Source of the DNA: GCA-2709075 sp964492555
GTDB taxonomy: Bacteria; Pseudomonadota; Alphaproteobacteria; MPNO01; UBA2964
Direction of reading: 5' to 3'
Assembly (NCBI GenBank): GCA_964492555.1
Contig: CAZBKQ010000072.1
Span: 1-10,192 of the forward strand
DNA length: 10,192 nt
Positions 1 to 6,205 of this stretch are shown here, in pieces. Below the pieces are notes generated by a model. It did not search any database. It worked only from the letters and a program-made list of their open reading frames with translations, and was not told where the DNA came from. A program made the translations under genes and the position numbers. How positions within the stretch are numbered: position 1 is the first letter of the stretch; each line of letters starts with the position of its first letter.

Positions 1-258
1 CGCTATCCGGATATCGCCGAAGCTGCCGCCTGCGGCGTGCCCGATGCGGTCTATGAAGAAGAGGTCATCGCCTGGGTCGTGCCGAAGCCCGGCGCGGATT
101 TATCGGCAGACGACGTGATCGCCCATTGCGGCAAGGACCTCGCCCCCTTCAAGACGCCGAAACAGGTGTTTTTCATCGACGCCCTGCCCAGTAACGACCG
201 GGGCAAGCTCGACCGCAAGAGCCTGACGGAACGGTGGATGGAAATAGCCGGGACATAG
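1..258 (+). CDS. AMP-forming acyl-CoA synthetase, C-terminal fragment (5' end outside window)
   Basis: The frame is open from base 1 to a TAG at 256-258 and encodes the last 85 residues of an ANL-superfamily adenylate-forming enzyme. The visible part is the mobile C-terminal domain (AMP-binding C). It starts with RYPDIAEAAACGVPDAVYEE, the usual segment after the hinge, then passes through EEVIAWVVPKPGA and ends in PSNDRGKLDRKSL. The lysine of the GK pair in that last motif is the conserved catalytic lysine that contacts the adenylate. By family, such enzymes activate a carboxylic acid to acyl-AMP and then to acyl-CoA in the cytoplasm. The substrate-binding N-terminal domain is outside the window, so fatty versus aromatic specificity cannot be judged. 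It converges on the UbiD-like gene across about 220 bp of repeat-rich spacer. Confidence 0.9.
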   Translation, partial: RYPDIAEAAACGVPDAVYEEEVIAWVVPKPGADLSADDVIAHCGKDLAPFKTPKQVFFIDALPSNDRGKLDRKSLTERWMEIAGT

Positions 259-307
259 CGCCGTTTTTACGCGCGAATGATCTCACGCCGTCGCCTTAAA
301 AAGATTT

Positions 308-341
308 GTCATCCCGGACAAGCGCAGCGCGATCCGGAAAC
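308..341. repeat. Dispersed palindromic intergenic repeat of alphaproteobacterial type
   Basis: The segment has nested symmetry. Outer CCGGA (314-318) pairs with TCCGG (333-337), and inner GCGC (322-325) pairs with GCGC (327-330) around a single A. The wording, GTCATCCCGGACAAGCGC followed by a GCGCGATCCGG half, resembles intergenic repeats that occur in many copies in alphaproteobacterial genomes. That resemblance is recalled from general knowledge and has not been tested here. Only one copy lies in this window. Confidence 0.5.
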
Positions 342-346
342 CAGTC

Positions 347-375
347 AAAAAAAGGGCGGCCCGAAGGCCGCCCTT
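347..375 (-). terminator. Rho-independent terminator of the UbiD-like gene
   Basis: On the minus strand an 8-bp perfect GC stem (arms 366-373 and 354-361) closes a TTCG tetraloop (362-365) and is followed directly by seven T (353 down to 347). A GC-rich stem with a UUCG loop and a U tract is a classical intrinsic terminator. It lies about 100 nt after the stop of the only minus-strand gene nearby. On the plus strand the hairpin is followed by only TT, so it should not work well for the acyl-CoA synthetase transcript. Confidence 0.88.
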
Positions 376-389
376 GTGAAATTCCGGTT

Positions 390-459
390 CCAGCCCTCTC
401 CCCCTCCCGGCCACCCCAAGGATACTCTCGCTGGGTGGCCGGAAGGGGGAGAGGGCTGG
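390..459. repeat. Long inverted repeat, 27-bp arms with 16-nt loop
   Basis: Arms 390-416 and 433-459 are complementary at 26 of 27 positions around a 16-nt loop (417-432). The single mismatch (406/443) is C-A on the plus strand but becomes a G-U wobble in minus-strand RNA, so the minus-strand transcript can pair along the whole arm. The arms are CT/AG-rich (CCAGCCCTCTCCCCC at the outer end), a style common in dispersed intergenic repeats of alphaproteobacteria. The element lies between the UbiD-like stop codon and its terminator, so it would form a strong hairpin in the 3' untranslated region and might protect that end of the mRNA. Confidence 0.8.
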
Positions 460-476
460 CGCCGTCTATAAGAAAC

Positions 477-2066
477 TTACCTTCCGGTCCGGGCCAGGCT
501 GTGCACCCAACCCTTGTTGTTCATGTAATCCTTGCCCTTCTGGATCTGCGCTTCATCGAAGAACTTCTCCAGATGGACAGTATCGACCGGGTAGACCGGG
601 CGCAGGAAGTCGCTCTCGTAACCGAACGGCACCGTCGCATCGATGCCCATCCCGCCTTCAAACAGCGTGTTGGACGCGGTCCATTCCTTGCCGCCCGCGG
701 TCATGCGTTCGGCCGGCATAAAGGTCTGGCCACGGCCGCCCGGGATCGGGTTCAGGATGTCGGTCTGCGGATTGACGCGGGTGGTCAGGTTCCAGATCAC
801 GTCATCCATATCGTAAATGTCGGTGTCTTCCGACATGGCGATGGCGAGACGCGCCCCCTGCGAACAGGACAGGATGGCGGAGAGGAAGTTGCGCTGCCAG
901 CCTTCATCGATCTGGCTGCGCTTCTTGACCTGGATGATCGCCCCGCCCCAGTCCGTCATCGGATAGGGGATGTTGCAATCCTGGATGATGCCCGGCTGCA
1001 TGCGCTCGCAGAGCTCGAACAACGCCGCTTCGCGCACCGTGGTGTCGATGTTCTGACAGTCCATCGTGTGCACGCCGAGCGGGAAGACGATCGGCTTGCT
1101 CTCCGGCGCCCGCATGGTGACGCAGGTGACATGGAAGGTCGGCGCCTTGTACGCCTTGCCCATGTAGCCGGCCCATTCGGGATGGAAGTGGAAGCGGCCC
1201 TGAACGCCGGCTTCTTCCGATTCCGCCGTTTCATAGCGGCGGTCGCGCGGATGGAGATAGCCTTCCAGAGTGATTTCCGCATCGGCCAGCGCATAGGCGC
1301 CGGGGATGGTCTTGGCCTCGACCATGCGGACGGGTTCACCCGCCAGACGGCCGGCAACGCCGAGTTCGTCACAGCCGGTCGGCAGGATGACATAGTCGAA
1401 ACCGGCGCCGGCCAGCAGGTTCGGCCCGTAGGGGATGCCGAAATTCATGGTCAGCGGGATCGGCTCGTCATCGCGGTAATGCTTGGCCATGACCTGCCAG
1501 CCATGGGAGCCCGGCGAGATCTGGAACGTGCCGACATTGCCCCAGCGGAAGTTCATCCGGTTATAGGCCATGTCCGTGCCGCCCTGGAAATATTCGCCGG
1601 CGAACAGGCGCTGGCCGGAACCGACGGTCAGTTCGGATTCATAAGTCGTGTGCCGGATCGGCACCATGTAATCGTTGACCTCCGCCGGGTTTTCGATGAT
1701 GACCTCATGGCTCGCCGCATCCTTGGAATCAACGACCACCGGGGGCAGCGGATTACGGATCGCGTTGGCGATCGCCAGCGTCAGCTCTTTCTTGTCCTTG
1801 ACGCCGAACATCTTGCACATCACCCCGTCCTCGGAGAACAGGTTGGTAACGCAGCGATGGTTCGGCTTGCCCACGACATTGTTGAAAAGGATCGGACAGG
1901 AACCGTCCAGATGCTTCTGAACGCCGGTGATTTCGAGGTCGGGATTGACCTCCACATCGGTTTCGAGCAGATCGCCTTCCTGTTTCAGAAAGTCGAGCGT
2001 GGCCCGCAAATCGCGCAGCGCGTCGGTCTGGGGCTGCGGCTTTAATTCATCCCTGGCAGTAGCCAT
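477..2066 (-). CDS. UbiD-family prenylated-FMN-dependent decarboxylase
   Basis: The 529-residue cytoplasmic enzyme has the length and fold signatures of the UbiD family, which reversibly decarboxylates aromatic or alpha,beta-unsaturated acids using prenylated FMN and a divalent metal. Visible landmarks are the N-terminal domain (about 15-130), the cofactor/metal segment MAYNRMNFRWGNVGTF (166-181) with Arg170, His188 in SPGSHGW, Glu234 in CDELGVAGRLAGEP, and ADAEITLEG (262-269). These match by motif the metal ligands and the Arg-Glu catalytic set; the residue equivalence is inferred without an alignment. The C-terminal part is intact. The start is set by ATG (2064-2066) with GGGAGA at 2072-2077. 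No UbiX-type prenyltransferase is in the window, so prFMN must be supplied from elsewhere. The downstream hairpin and terminator suggest a single-gene transcript. UbiD specificity is broad, and ubiquinone biosynthesis is only one option; a catabolic aromatic-acid role is plausible from the neighbours but unproven. Confidence 0.9.
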   Translation of the reverse strand: MATARDELKPQPQTDALRDLRATLDFLKQEGDLLETDVEVNPDLEITGVQKHLDGSCPILFNNVVGKPNHRCVTNLFSEDGVMCKMFGVKDKKELTLAIANAIRNPLPPVVVDSKDAASHEVIIENPAEVNDYMVPIRHTTYESELTVGSGQRLFAGEYFQGGTDMAYNRMNFRWGNVGTFQISPGSHGWQVMAKHYRDDEPIPLTMNFGIPYGPNLLAGAGFDYVILPTGCDELGVAGRLAGEPVRMVEAKTIPGAYALADAEITLEGYLHPRDRRYETAESEEAGVQGRFHFHPEWAGYMGKAYKAPTFHVTCVTMRAPESKPIVFPLGVHTMDCQNIDTTVREAALFELCERMQPGIIQDCNIPYPMTDWGGAIIQVKKRSQIDEGWQRNFLSAILSCSQGARLAIAMSEDTDIYDMDDVIWNLTTRVNPQTDILNPIPGGRGQTFMPAERMTAGGKEWTASNTLFEGGMGIDATVPFGYESDFLRPVYPVDTVHLEKFFDEAQIQKGKDYMNNKGWVHSLARTGR

Positions 2067-2385
2067 GATTGTCTCCCAATAGCGGTTGTAACGTCGTTAT
2101 CAGACAAAAACTCTTGCGGCCGGGACAGGACGAACCCGGTCCGCGACAGGGGGGTTTGTACGTGTCGGCGGCCCCGAATGCAAGCCCCTATTGAATACGA
2201 AAATCCCCGCAACCCCCGATAAAACCGGGGAAAATCAGATTGGTGACAAGTAAATACTTAGATTTCTTTGTATTTTTTCGCGGCACGGGTTTTTAGAAAA
2301 ATTTTGGCCCGCTTGACGGAATTCTCCCGCCATTGGACAAATTCGGGACGGAAACGCATCGCACCGCCAATCAGGAGAATCGATC
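2067..2385. promoter_or_regulatory. Divergent AT-rich spacer between UbiD-like and cupin genes
   Basis: This 319-bp stretch has no convincing gene. It must hold the 5' regions of two divergent genes. Bases about 2230-2310 are conspicuously AT-rich for this GC-rich window. They include a short inverted repeat, AAGTA (2248-2252) and TACTT (2255-2259), and a weak CCCCG/CGGGG hairpin lies just upstream near 2215-2230. A TTGACG at 2313-2318 could be a -35 box for the cupin gene, but the region 17-18 bp downstream is a poor -10 match. I cannot place either transcription start with confidence. Confidence 0.45.
2373..2378 (+). promoter_or_regulatory. Ribosome binding site of the cupin gene
   Basis: AGGAGA is a strong Shine-Dalgarno match placed 7 nt before the ATG at 2386, which fixes that codon as the start. 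Confidence 0.8.
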
Positions 2386-2982
2386 ATGCCGCAGACCCTG
2401 TTGCCGCCAGTCCAGGAATTCGTTGACCGCGTGCGCGGCTATTTCGCCGGTGGGATGGCGGAAGCCGCGCTGTGGGAACGGGCGGCGGAGGACCTGAAAG
2501 AGCTGCTCGGCGACCCGGCGCTCAAGGAACATTGCAAGGGCTGGCCGGATACCAAGGAAGGCAACGGCCCGGCAGGAAATCTGCTGTTTTACGAAGACCC
2601 GGATTACAAATTCGTCCTCAACGCGCTGGTCAAGAAACCGCTGGCCGAGACCAACATCCATGATCACGGCAAGAGCTGGACGCTTTATGGCGTGCTGGAA
2701 GGCGGCGAACATATAAGGCGCTGGAAACGCACCGATGACGGACCGAAGGATACCGGCCCGGCAGCGCTGGCCGAAGACGGCGCGTTCGATGTGACGCCCG
2801 GCTATATCGACATGGTGCCGCCCTGGCAAATTCATCAGGAAACCAACGGCGATCACCGCACCATCGGCTTTATCGTCCGCTCGCAACGCTCCGGCACGTT
2901 CGAACAGTACCGCTTCGATCCGGAAGACGGCGCGATCTCCGCCAATGGCGGGCCGCGGCAGATCCCCTACGAGCTTTCCTGA
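2386..2982 (+). CDS. Cupin protein resembling cysteine (thiol) dioxygenases
   Basis: The 198-residue soluble protein has a helical N-terminus (about 1-50) and a cupin barrel (about 65-185). Cupin motif 1 is NIHDHGKSWTLYGVLEGG (90-107) with His92 and His94. The glutamate expected in classic cupins a few residues later is absent. Motif 2 is GYIDMVPPWQIHQE (139-152) with His150. Two histidines in H-x-H plus one His about 56 residues on, without the Glu, is the 3-His iron arrangement typical of cysteine dioxygenase-type thiol dioxygenases. The spacing is close to that family. Family membership implies non-haem Fe(II) and O2-dependent oxidation of a small thiol, but other cupins share the pattern and the substrate is unknown. 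The start is supported by AGGAGA. The last 16 bp overlap the convergent Smr-like gene. Confidence 0.72.
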   Translation: MPQTLLPPVQEFVDRVRGYFAGGMAEAALWERAAEDLKELLGDPALKEHCKGWPDTKEGNGPAGNLLFYEDPDYKFVLNALVKKPLAETNIHDHGKSWTLYGVLEGGEHIRRWKRTDDGPKDTGPAALAEDGAFDVTPGYIDMVPPWQIHQETNGDHRTIGFIVRSQRSGTFEQYRFDPEDGAISANGGPRQIPYELS

Positions 2983-3329
2983 CCCTCGTCCGCTTCGGGC
3001 TCTTCCTTCGCGTCCGGATTGCCGGTCAGGCTGATCCAGAACCCGGTCCCGGCGTCGGGCAGCGGATGGCATTTCCGCACCAGCCCGGCTTTCATCGCCT
3101 CCAGCAGCATCCGCCCGACCGGTTGAAACAGGGTCTCGCCGCTGGTCTCGGTCGCCGGGTCGATGCGGACGGCGACCGTGCGCGGCGGACGGAAACGGCT
3201 CCGTTCCAGCATGCGCTCGACGCTCGCCACCCCATGCGGCATATCCAGCCCGCGCAGATCGAGCTCGTACTCACCGGTATCGTGAAATCCGGTGATGCGC
3301 CGCAAATCCTCGTCCGACAGATAAGGCAT
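2967..3329 (-). CDS. Small Smr-domain-like protein, catalytic motif not visible
   Basis: The 120-residue protein starts with MPYLSDEDLRRITGF and then carries YELDLRGLDMPHGVASVERML (21-41), which resembles the DLRG/DLHG opening strand and helix of Smr (MutS2 C-terminal) domains. A second strand (TVAVRID, 51-57), a helix (VGRMLLEAMKAGLV, 71-84) and a final strand after GTGFWISL (94-101) follow in Smr order. The HGxG loop usual in Smr nucleases is replaced by DPATETSGETL, so nuclease activity is doubtful. The tail (102-120) is acidic and probably disordered. The ATG (3327-3329) has GAGGG only 3 nt upstream, a short spacing. The gene ends inside the cupin gene on the other strand. The fold assignment rests on pattern recognition alone, and an unrelated hypothetical protein is possible. 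Confidence 0.5.
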   Translation of the reverse strand: MPYLSDEDLRRITGFHDTGEYELDLRGLDMPHGVASVERMLERSRFRPPRTVAVRIDPATETSGETLFQPVGRMLLEAMKAGLVRKCHPLPDAGTGFWISLTGNPDAKEEPEADEGQESS

Positions 3330-3415
3330 TTTCCCTCGTCAATCGCCTGTCCCATTCTTGCCGCGCGCGAATTGCGGAGGCAAGCTCTCATCCGGTCAAA
3401 CCTGGAGAATTTATA

Positions 3416-4012
3416 ATGGCACGTATATCCCCGGCCCCGCCGGAGCGGCTCTCGGAACTCAAGGACGTATTCGAACGGGCGGAACAGGCGCTCGGCTTCG
3501 TCCCCAACAGCTTTTACATCATGGGCCGCAACCCGGATCTGATGCGCGCCTTTTCCCGCCTCGCGCGGGAGGTCATCGGCGTGCCGGGCAAGGTGCCGAT
3601 GGATCTCAAACGCATGGTCGCCCACATCGCCAGCCGCTCCGCCGGGTGCCAGTACTGCATGGCGCATACGGCCGAAAGCGCGGCGGAAATGGACGGCGTG
3701 GCACCGGAAAAGATTGAGGCGATATTCGACTATGAGCGCAGCGATCTGTTTTCAGATGCCGAACGCGCCGCGCTGGCGCTCGCCCAGGCCGCCGGGCAGA
3801 CCCCCAACTTGGTGACGGATCCCGATATGGACGCCCTCAAAACCCATTTCGATGAGGATCAGATCGTCGAGATCGTCGCCGTGATCTGCCTGTTCGGCTG
3901 GCTCAACCGGTTTAACGACACGATGGCGACCGATCTGGAACAACGCCCGATGGCGTTCGGCGAAAAACACCTGGCCCCCGGCGGCTGGGAGGTCGGCAAG
4001 CACGGCGGCTGA
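3416..4012 (+). CDS. AhpD-like / carboxymuconolactone decarboxylase family protein
   Basis: The 198-residue cytoplasmic, mostly helical protein is of the peroxidase-related alkylhydroperoxidase type. The N-terminal region ALGFVPNSFYIMGRNPDLM (25-43) is the usual lead-in of this family. The active-site motif is GCQYCMAHT (77-85) with redox cysteines Cys78 and Cys81 and His84, i.e. CxxC followed by a near histidine. The C-terminal half (about 145-190) contains the helix around FGWLNRFNDTMA, also typical. By family it would reduce peroxides or act as a thiol-disulfide protein; the name carboxymuconolactone decarboxylase reflects fold only, and true decarboxylases of that pathway lack the CxxC. 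The ATG at 3416 is supported by GGAG at 3404-3407. It is divergent from the Smr-like gene and meets the AbrB gene tail to tail with only 5 bp between stop codons. Confidence 0.85.
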   Translation: MARISPAPPERLSELKDVFERAEQALGFVPNSFYIMGRNPDLMRAFSRLAREVIGVPGKVPMDLKRMVAHIASRSAGCQYCMAHTAESAAEMDGVAPEKIEAIFDYERSDLFSDAERAALALAQAAGQTPNLVTDPDMDALKTHFDEDQIVEIVAVICLFGWLNRFNDTMATDLEQRPMAFGEKHLAPGGWEVGKHGG

Positions 4013-4021
4013 CGCCGTCAG
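4009..4021. repeat. 13-bp palindrome spanning two convergent stop codons
   Basis: CTGACGCCGTCAG is a perfect 6-bp inverted repeat around one base. It contains the TGA of the AhpD-like gene (4010-4012) and, on the other strand, the TGA of the AbrB gene (4018-4020). A near-identical copy occurs at 10163-10175. The one-base centre makes it unlikely to be a terminator hairpin on its own. Confidence 0.6.
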
Positions 4022-5264
4022 TCCTTGGCAGGCTCGCGATATTCCTCATCGGGCGGTTTGCCCAGCACCCGCATCGCGCCGAGATAGATATATTGCGTGC
4101 CGATATTCACCANNNNNNNNNNNNNNNNNNNNNNNNNNNNNNNNNNNNNNNNNNNNNNNNNNNNNNNNNNNNNNNNNNNNNNNNNNNNNNNNNNNNNNNN
4201 NNNNNNNNNNNNTTGCCCAGCACCCGCATCGCGCCGAGATAGATATATTGCGTGCCGATATTCACCACGATGATGCGCGCCATGTGAAAGGCGATGACCA
4301 GCGGCACGCCGACCTGCAGCGCCTGCGCGACAATGGTCATTTCGGCGAGCCCGCCCGGCGCGGTCGCGATGATCAGGGTCGATAGCGGAATATCGGACGC
4401 CCAGGCGATCAGCAGCGCCACCCCGACCGAGGCGAGGATGATGAAAAACGCGTTCACGATGGCGAAGGGGATAAACAGCTTGTGCCGGGCGAAGAAAGCG
4501 CGCTCATAGCGTTCGCCCAATATCAACCCGAACATCAGCTGCGCGAAATCCGCCATCCAGCCGGGAATGAGCGACAGTTCCACCCCGTACATGGTGAGCC
4601 CCGCCCCGACCAGAATCGGCGTCATGAAGCAGCCATTGTGGAACCCGACACGTTCCGACAGCTCTCCCAATATTCCGCCGGCCAGAAGCCAGATCGCGAT
4701 CACCCCGTAATCGACCGGCAAATGGGGCTTGTAGGGCAGGATTTCTATCGGCACCCCGCCATAGGTCATGAAATAGGGAATGACGATCACCAGGATCGAG
4801 ACGCGCAGCGAATGGGCAACCGCCACCGGCGGAATCTGGGCGTTGTACTTGTCCGCCAGATTGGCCATTGCCATCGACCCGCCGGGGATCGAGGCAAAGA
4901 AGGCTGATTTCGGATTGACGCCGGAGACCTTGTTCATCACGAAGGCGCCAAGCCCGCCGATCAGGAAGGCCGACAGGGTCGCGAGAAGGATCAGCCCGGT
5001 ATTGGCGCCGAGGGCGGCGACCACCGGCGGGGTGAAATAGATCGAAACGGCGGAACCCAGAATAATCTGCCCCGTCTGGCGTCCATAGGGAATCGACAGC
5101 GCGCGGATGCCGCACAGATTGAGGATCGCCACCGCGACCATCGGCCCGATCATCCAGGGGATCGGCGTATCCAGCCAGTCGAGCAACGCACCCGCCGGCA
5201 CACCGACAAGAAGGGCGCGGCCCATAAAAGGCAGACGCGCGCGCAGGGCGGCAAAATCGATCAT
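4018..5264 (-). CDS. AbrB-duplication family membrane protein, interrupted by an assembly gap
   Basis: This polytopic inner-membrane protein belongs to the Gram-negative AbrB-duplication family, sometimes annotated as ammonia monooxygenase or AbrB transport/regulator. It has about ten hydrophobic segments and an internal duplication: IPWMIGPM near residue 35 and SIPGGSMAMANLA (125-137) in the first half, with TAPGGLAEMTIVA (301-313) as the counterpart in the second half. The 100-N run (4113-4212) breaks the frame, but the 55 bp before and after it are identical. Removing 155 bp restores one frame of 363 codons whose C-terminus reads MRVLGKPPDEEYREPAKD followed by TGA at 4018-4020. That is a normal length for the family. 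The start is ATG at 5262-5264; no strong Shine-Dalgarno is seen. Function is not established for the family; export or uptake of small organic solutes has been proposed. It lies 80 bp downstream of the tandem DUF427 gene on the same strand. Confidence 0.85.
4058..4267. other. Scaffold gap of 100 N with 55-bp identical flanks (assembly artefact)
   Basis: The N run occupies 4113-4212, exactly 100 bases, the conventional size for a gap of unknown length. Bases 4058-4112 and 4213-4267 are identical over 55 bp, up to the edges of the gap. The simplest reading is that two contigs overlap by 55 bp and were scaffolded without being merged. The true sequence has one copy and no gap, as shown by the restored reading frame of the AbrB-family gene. 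Confidence 0.93.
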
Positions 5265-5344
5265 GACCGGAATTTACTCGGCAGATAAAAACACAAGGCG
5301 AAAATTCTAGACCCGATCGGTAAGTCTGGCGAGCGCGCCCGCCG

Positions 5345-6145
5345 CTATTTCTTCCACTTCGTCTCGGGCTTTTCGACCTCCACCTCATCAACGAAGGTGG
5401 CGTCGATATTCTCCGCATAGAAACAGATCAGGTCCCGGATCCTGGGACATTCGGCGATGGGGCGTTCATATGACCAGGCGATATCCTCAAACAGCTCGCC
5501 ACCGATTCTGGCGCTGAAATAAGTCGCCGTTCCTTTATAGGGACAAACCGATTCCGTTTCCGTCCGGCTCAACAAATCCATCTTTACGTCTTCACGCGGA
5601 ATGTAATAACGGACCGGGTGACCGGTCTCGAACACAAAGACCCCATCGGTGGTTTCCGCCACGACTTCCCCGCCGAGCAAGCATTTGACCGGCCGGTGGG
5701 ACAGGATCGCATCGACGCGTTTGAACGGGTCGCGGGCATGTTTGAAGATTTCCTCGTCTTCCTCGCGCCAGCGTTCCATACGCTCCCAATAGAACGCAAC
5801 ATAATCGGAAAGTTCCGCCATCTCGTCATAGGGCGTCTCATAGCCCCACATGACGTTCTCGCCGGTCACGCCCGCCACCGTGACGTTCCAGTAGCTGGCA
5901 TCGCCCTTATAGGGACAGTTGGTCGCGTGATCGGTCGGGGAAAACAGATCCATCCGGACGTCGGCTTTGGGGAAATAATAGACAGGCGTATGGCCGCCTT
6001 CGCGCATCACCAGCGCATTTGTCGTATCCGCCACGCATTCCCCGTTGAAATCGACCCGCACGCGGCGCGGGCTCGGCACAAGCTCCAGCAGCTTGGCGGG
6101 GTTCTTGAGAAAACCGGGCGCCGGGCCCGTTGTTACGCCGTCCAT
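5345..6145 (-). CDS. Tandem DUF427 protein
   Basis: The 266-residue soluble protein contains two copies of the DUF427 domain. Copy 1 spans about 25-125 and copy 2 about 150-255. Each has a G-E-V/C-V-A-(D/E)-T-T opening, a (Y/R)YY(F/I)P strand, a D-V-(R/K)-M-D-L-(F/L)-S segment and the hallmark CPYKG (77-81 and 201-205) followed by an aromatic strand. A charged linker (126-149) joins them, and a Lys/Glu-rich tail ends the protein. No enzyme activity is established for this family; the domain is a small beta fold. The start is ATG at 6143-6145 with GGGGGAGA just upstream (6151-6158). A longer frame exists upstream but would run into the divergent NUDIX gene and lacks an equally good start. AbrB follows 80 bp downstream in the same direction, so co-transcription is possible. 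Confidence 0.88.
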   Translation of the reverse strand: MDGVTTGPAPGFLKNPAKLLELVPSPRRVRVDFNGECVADTTNALVMREGGHTPVYYFPKADVRMDLFSPTDHATNCPYKGDASYWNVTVAGVTGENVMWGYETPYDEMAELSDYVAFYWERMERWREEDEEIFKHARDPFKRVDAILSHRPVKCLLGGEVVAETTDGVFVFETGHPVRYYIPREDVKMDLLSRTETESVCPYKGTATYFSARIGGELFEDIAWSYERPIAECPRIRDLICFYAENIDATFVDEVEVEKPETKWKK

Positions 6146-6150
6146 GATTG

Positions 6151-6158
6151 TCTCCCCC
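6151..6158 (-). promoter_or_regulatory. Ribosome binding site deciding the DUF427 start
   Basis: Minus-strand GGGGGAGA lies 5 nt before the ATG at 6145. The leader from here through the start codon, GGGAGACAATCATGG, is identical to that of the UbiD-like gene. It argues against the longer upstream frame. Confidence 0.75.
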
Positions 6159-6171
6159 GTGGAAAAGTTAC

Positions 6172-6185
6172 GGACAAATTTGTTC
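6172..6185. promoter_or_regulatory. Palindrome centred in the DUF427/NUDIX divergent spacer
   Basis: GGACAAATTTGTTC contains the perfect 10-bp palindrome ACAAATTTGT (6174-6183) plus one further outer G-C match (6172/6185). Its centre (6178.5) lies within 3 bp of the middle of the 60-bp spacer between the two divergent starts (6146-6205). This is a suitable position for an operator acting on both promoters. It is AT-rich and could also be part of a promoter. Function is inferred from position only. Confidence 0.35.
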
Positions 6186-6205
6186 TTCCCGCGCATAGTA
6201 GCCGA

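Noticed and set aside
306..2045. A 579-codon open frame on the plus strand opposite the UbiD-like gene
   Set aside because: The composition is that of a codon shadow (His/Arg/Val-rich, no motifs), and it begins inside intergenic repeats. The minus strand encodes a recognisable UbiD enzyme with its own ribosome site and terminator.
2214..2230. A hairpin CCCCG/CGGGG in the divergent spacer as a terminator
   Set aside because: The stem is only 5 bp, no T run follows on either strand, and no gene ends there.
4058..4267. A genuine direct repeat flanking an insertion
   Set aside because: The identical 55-bp segments touch a 100-N scaffold gap on both sides, and collapsing them restores the gene. 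An assembly overlap explains everything.
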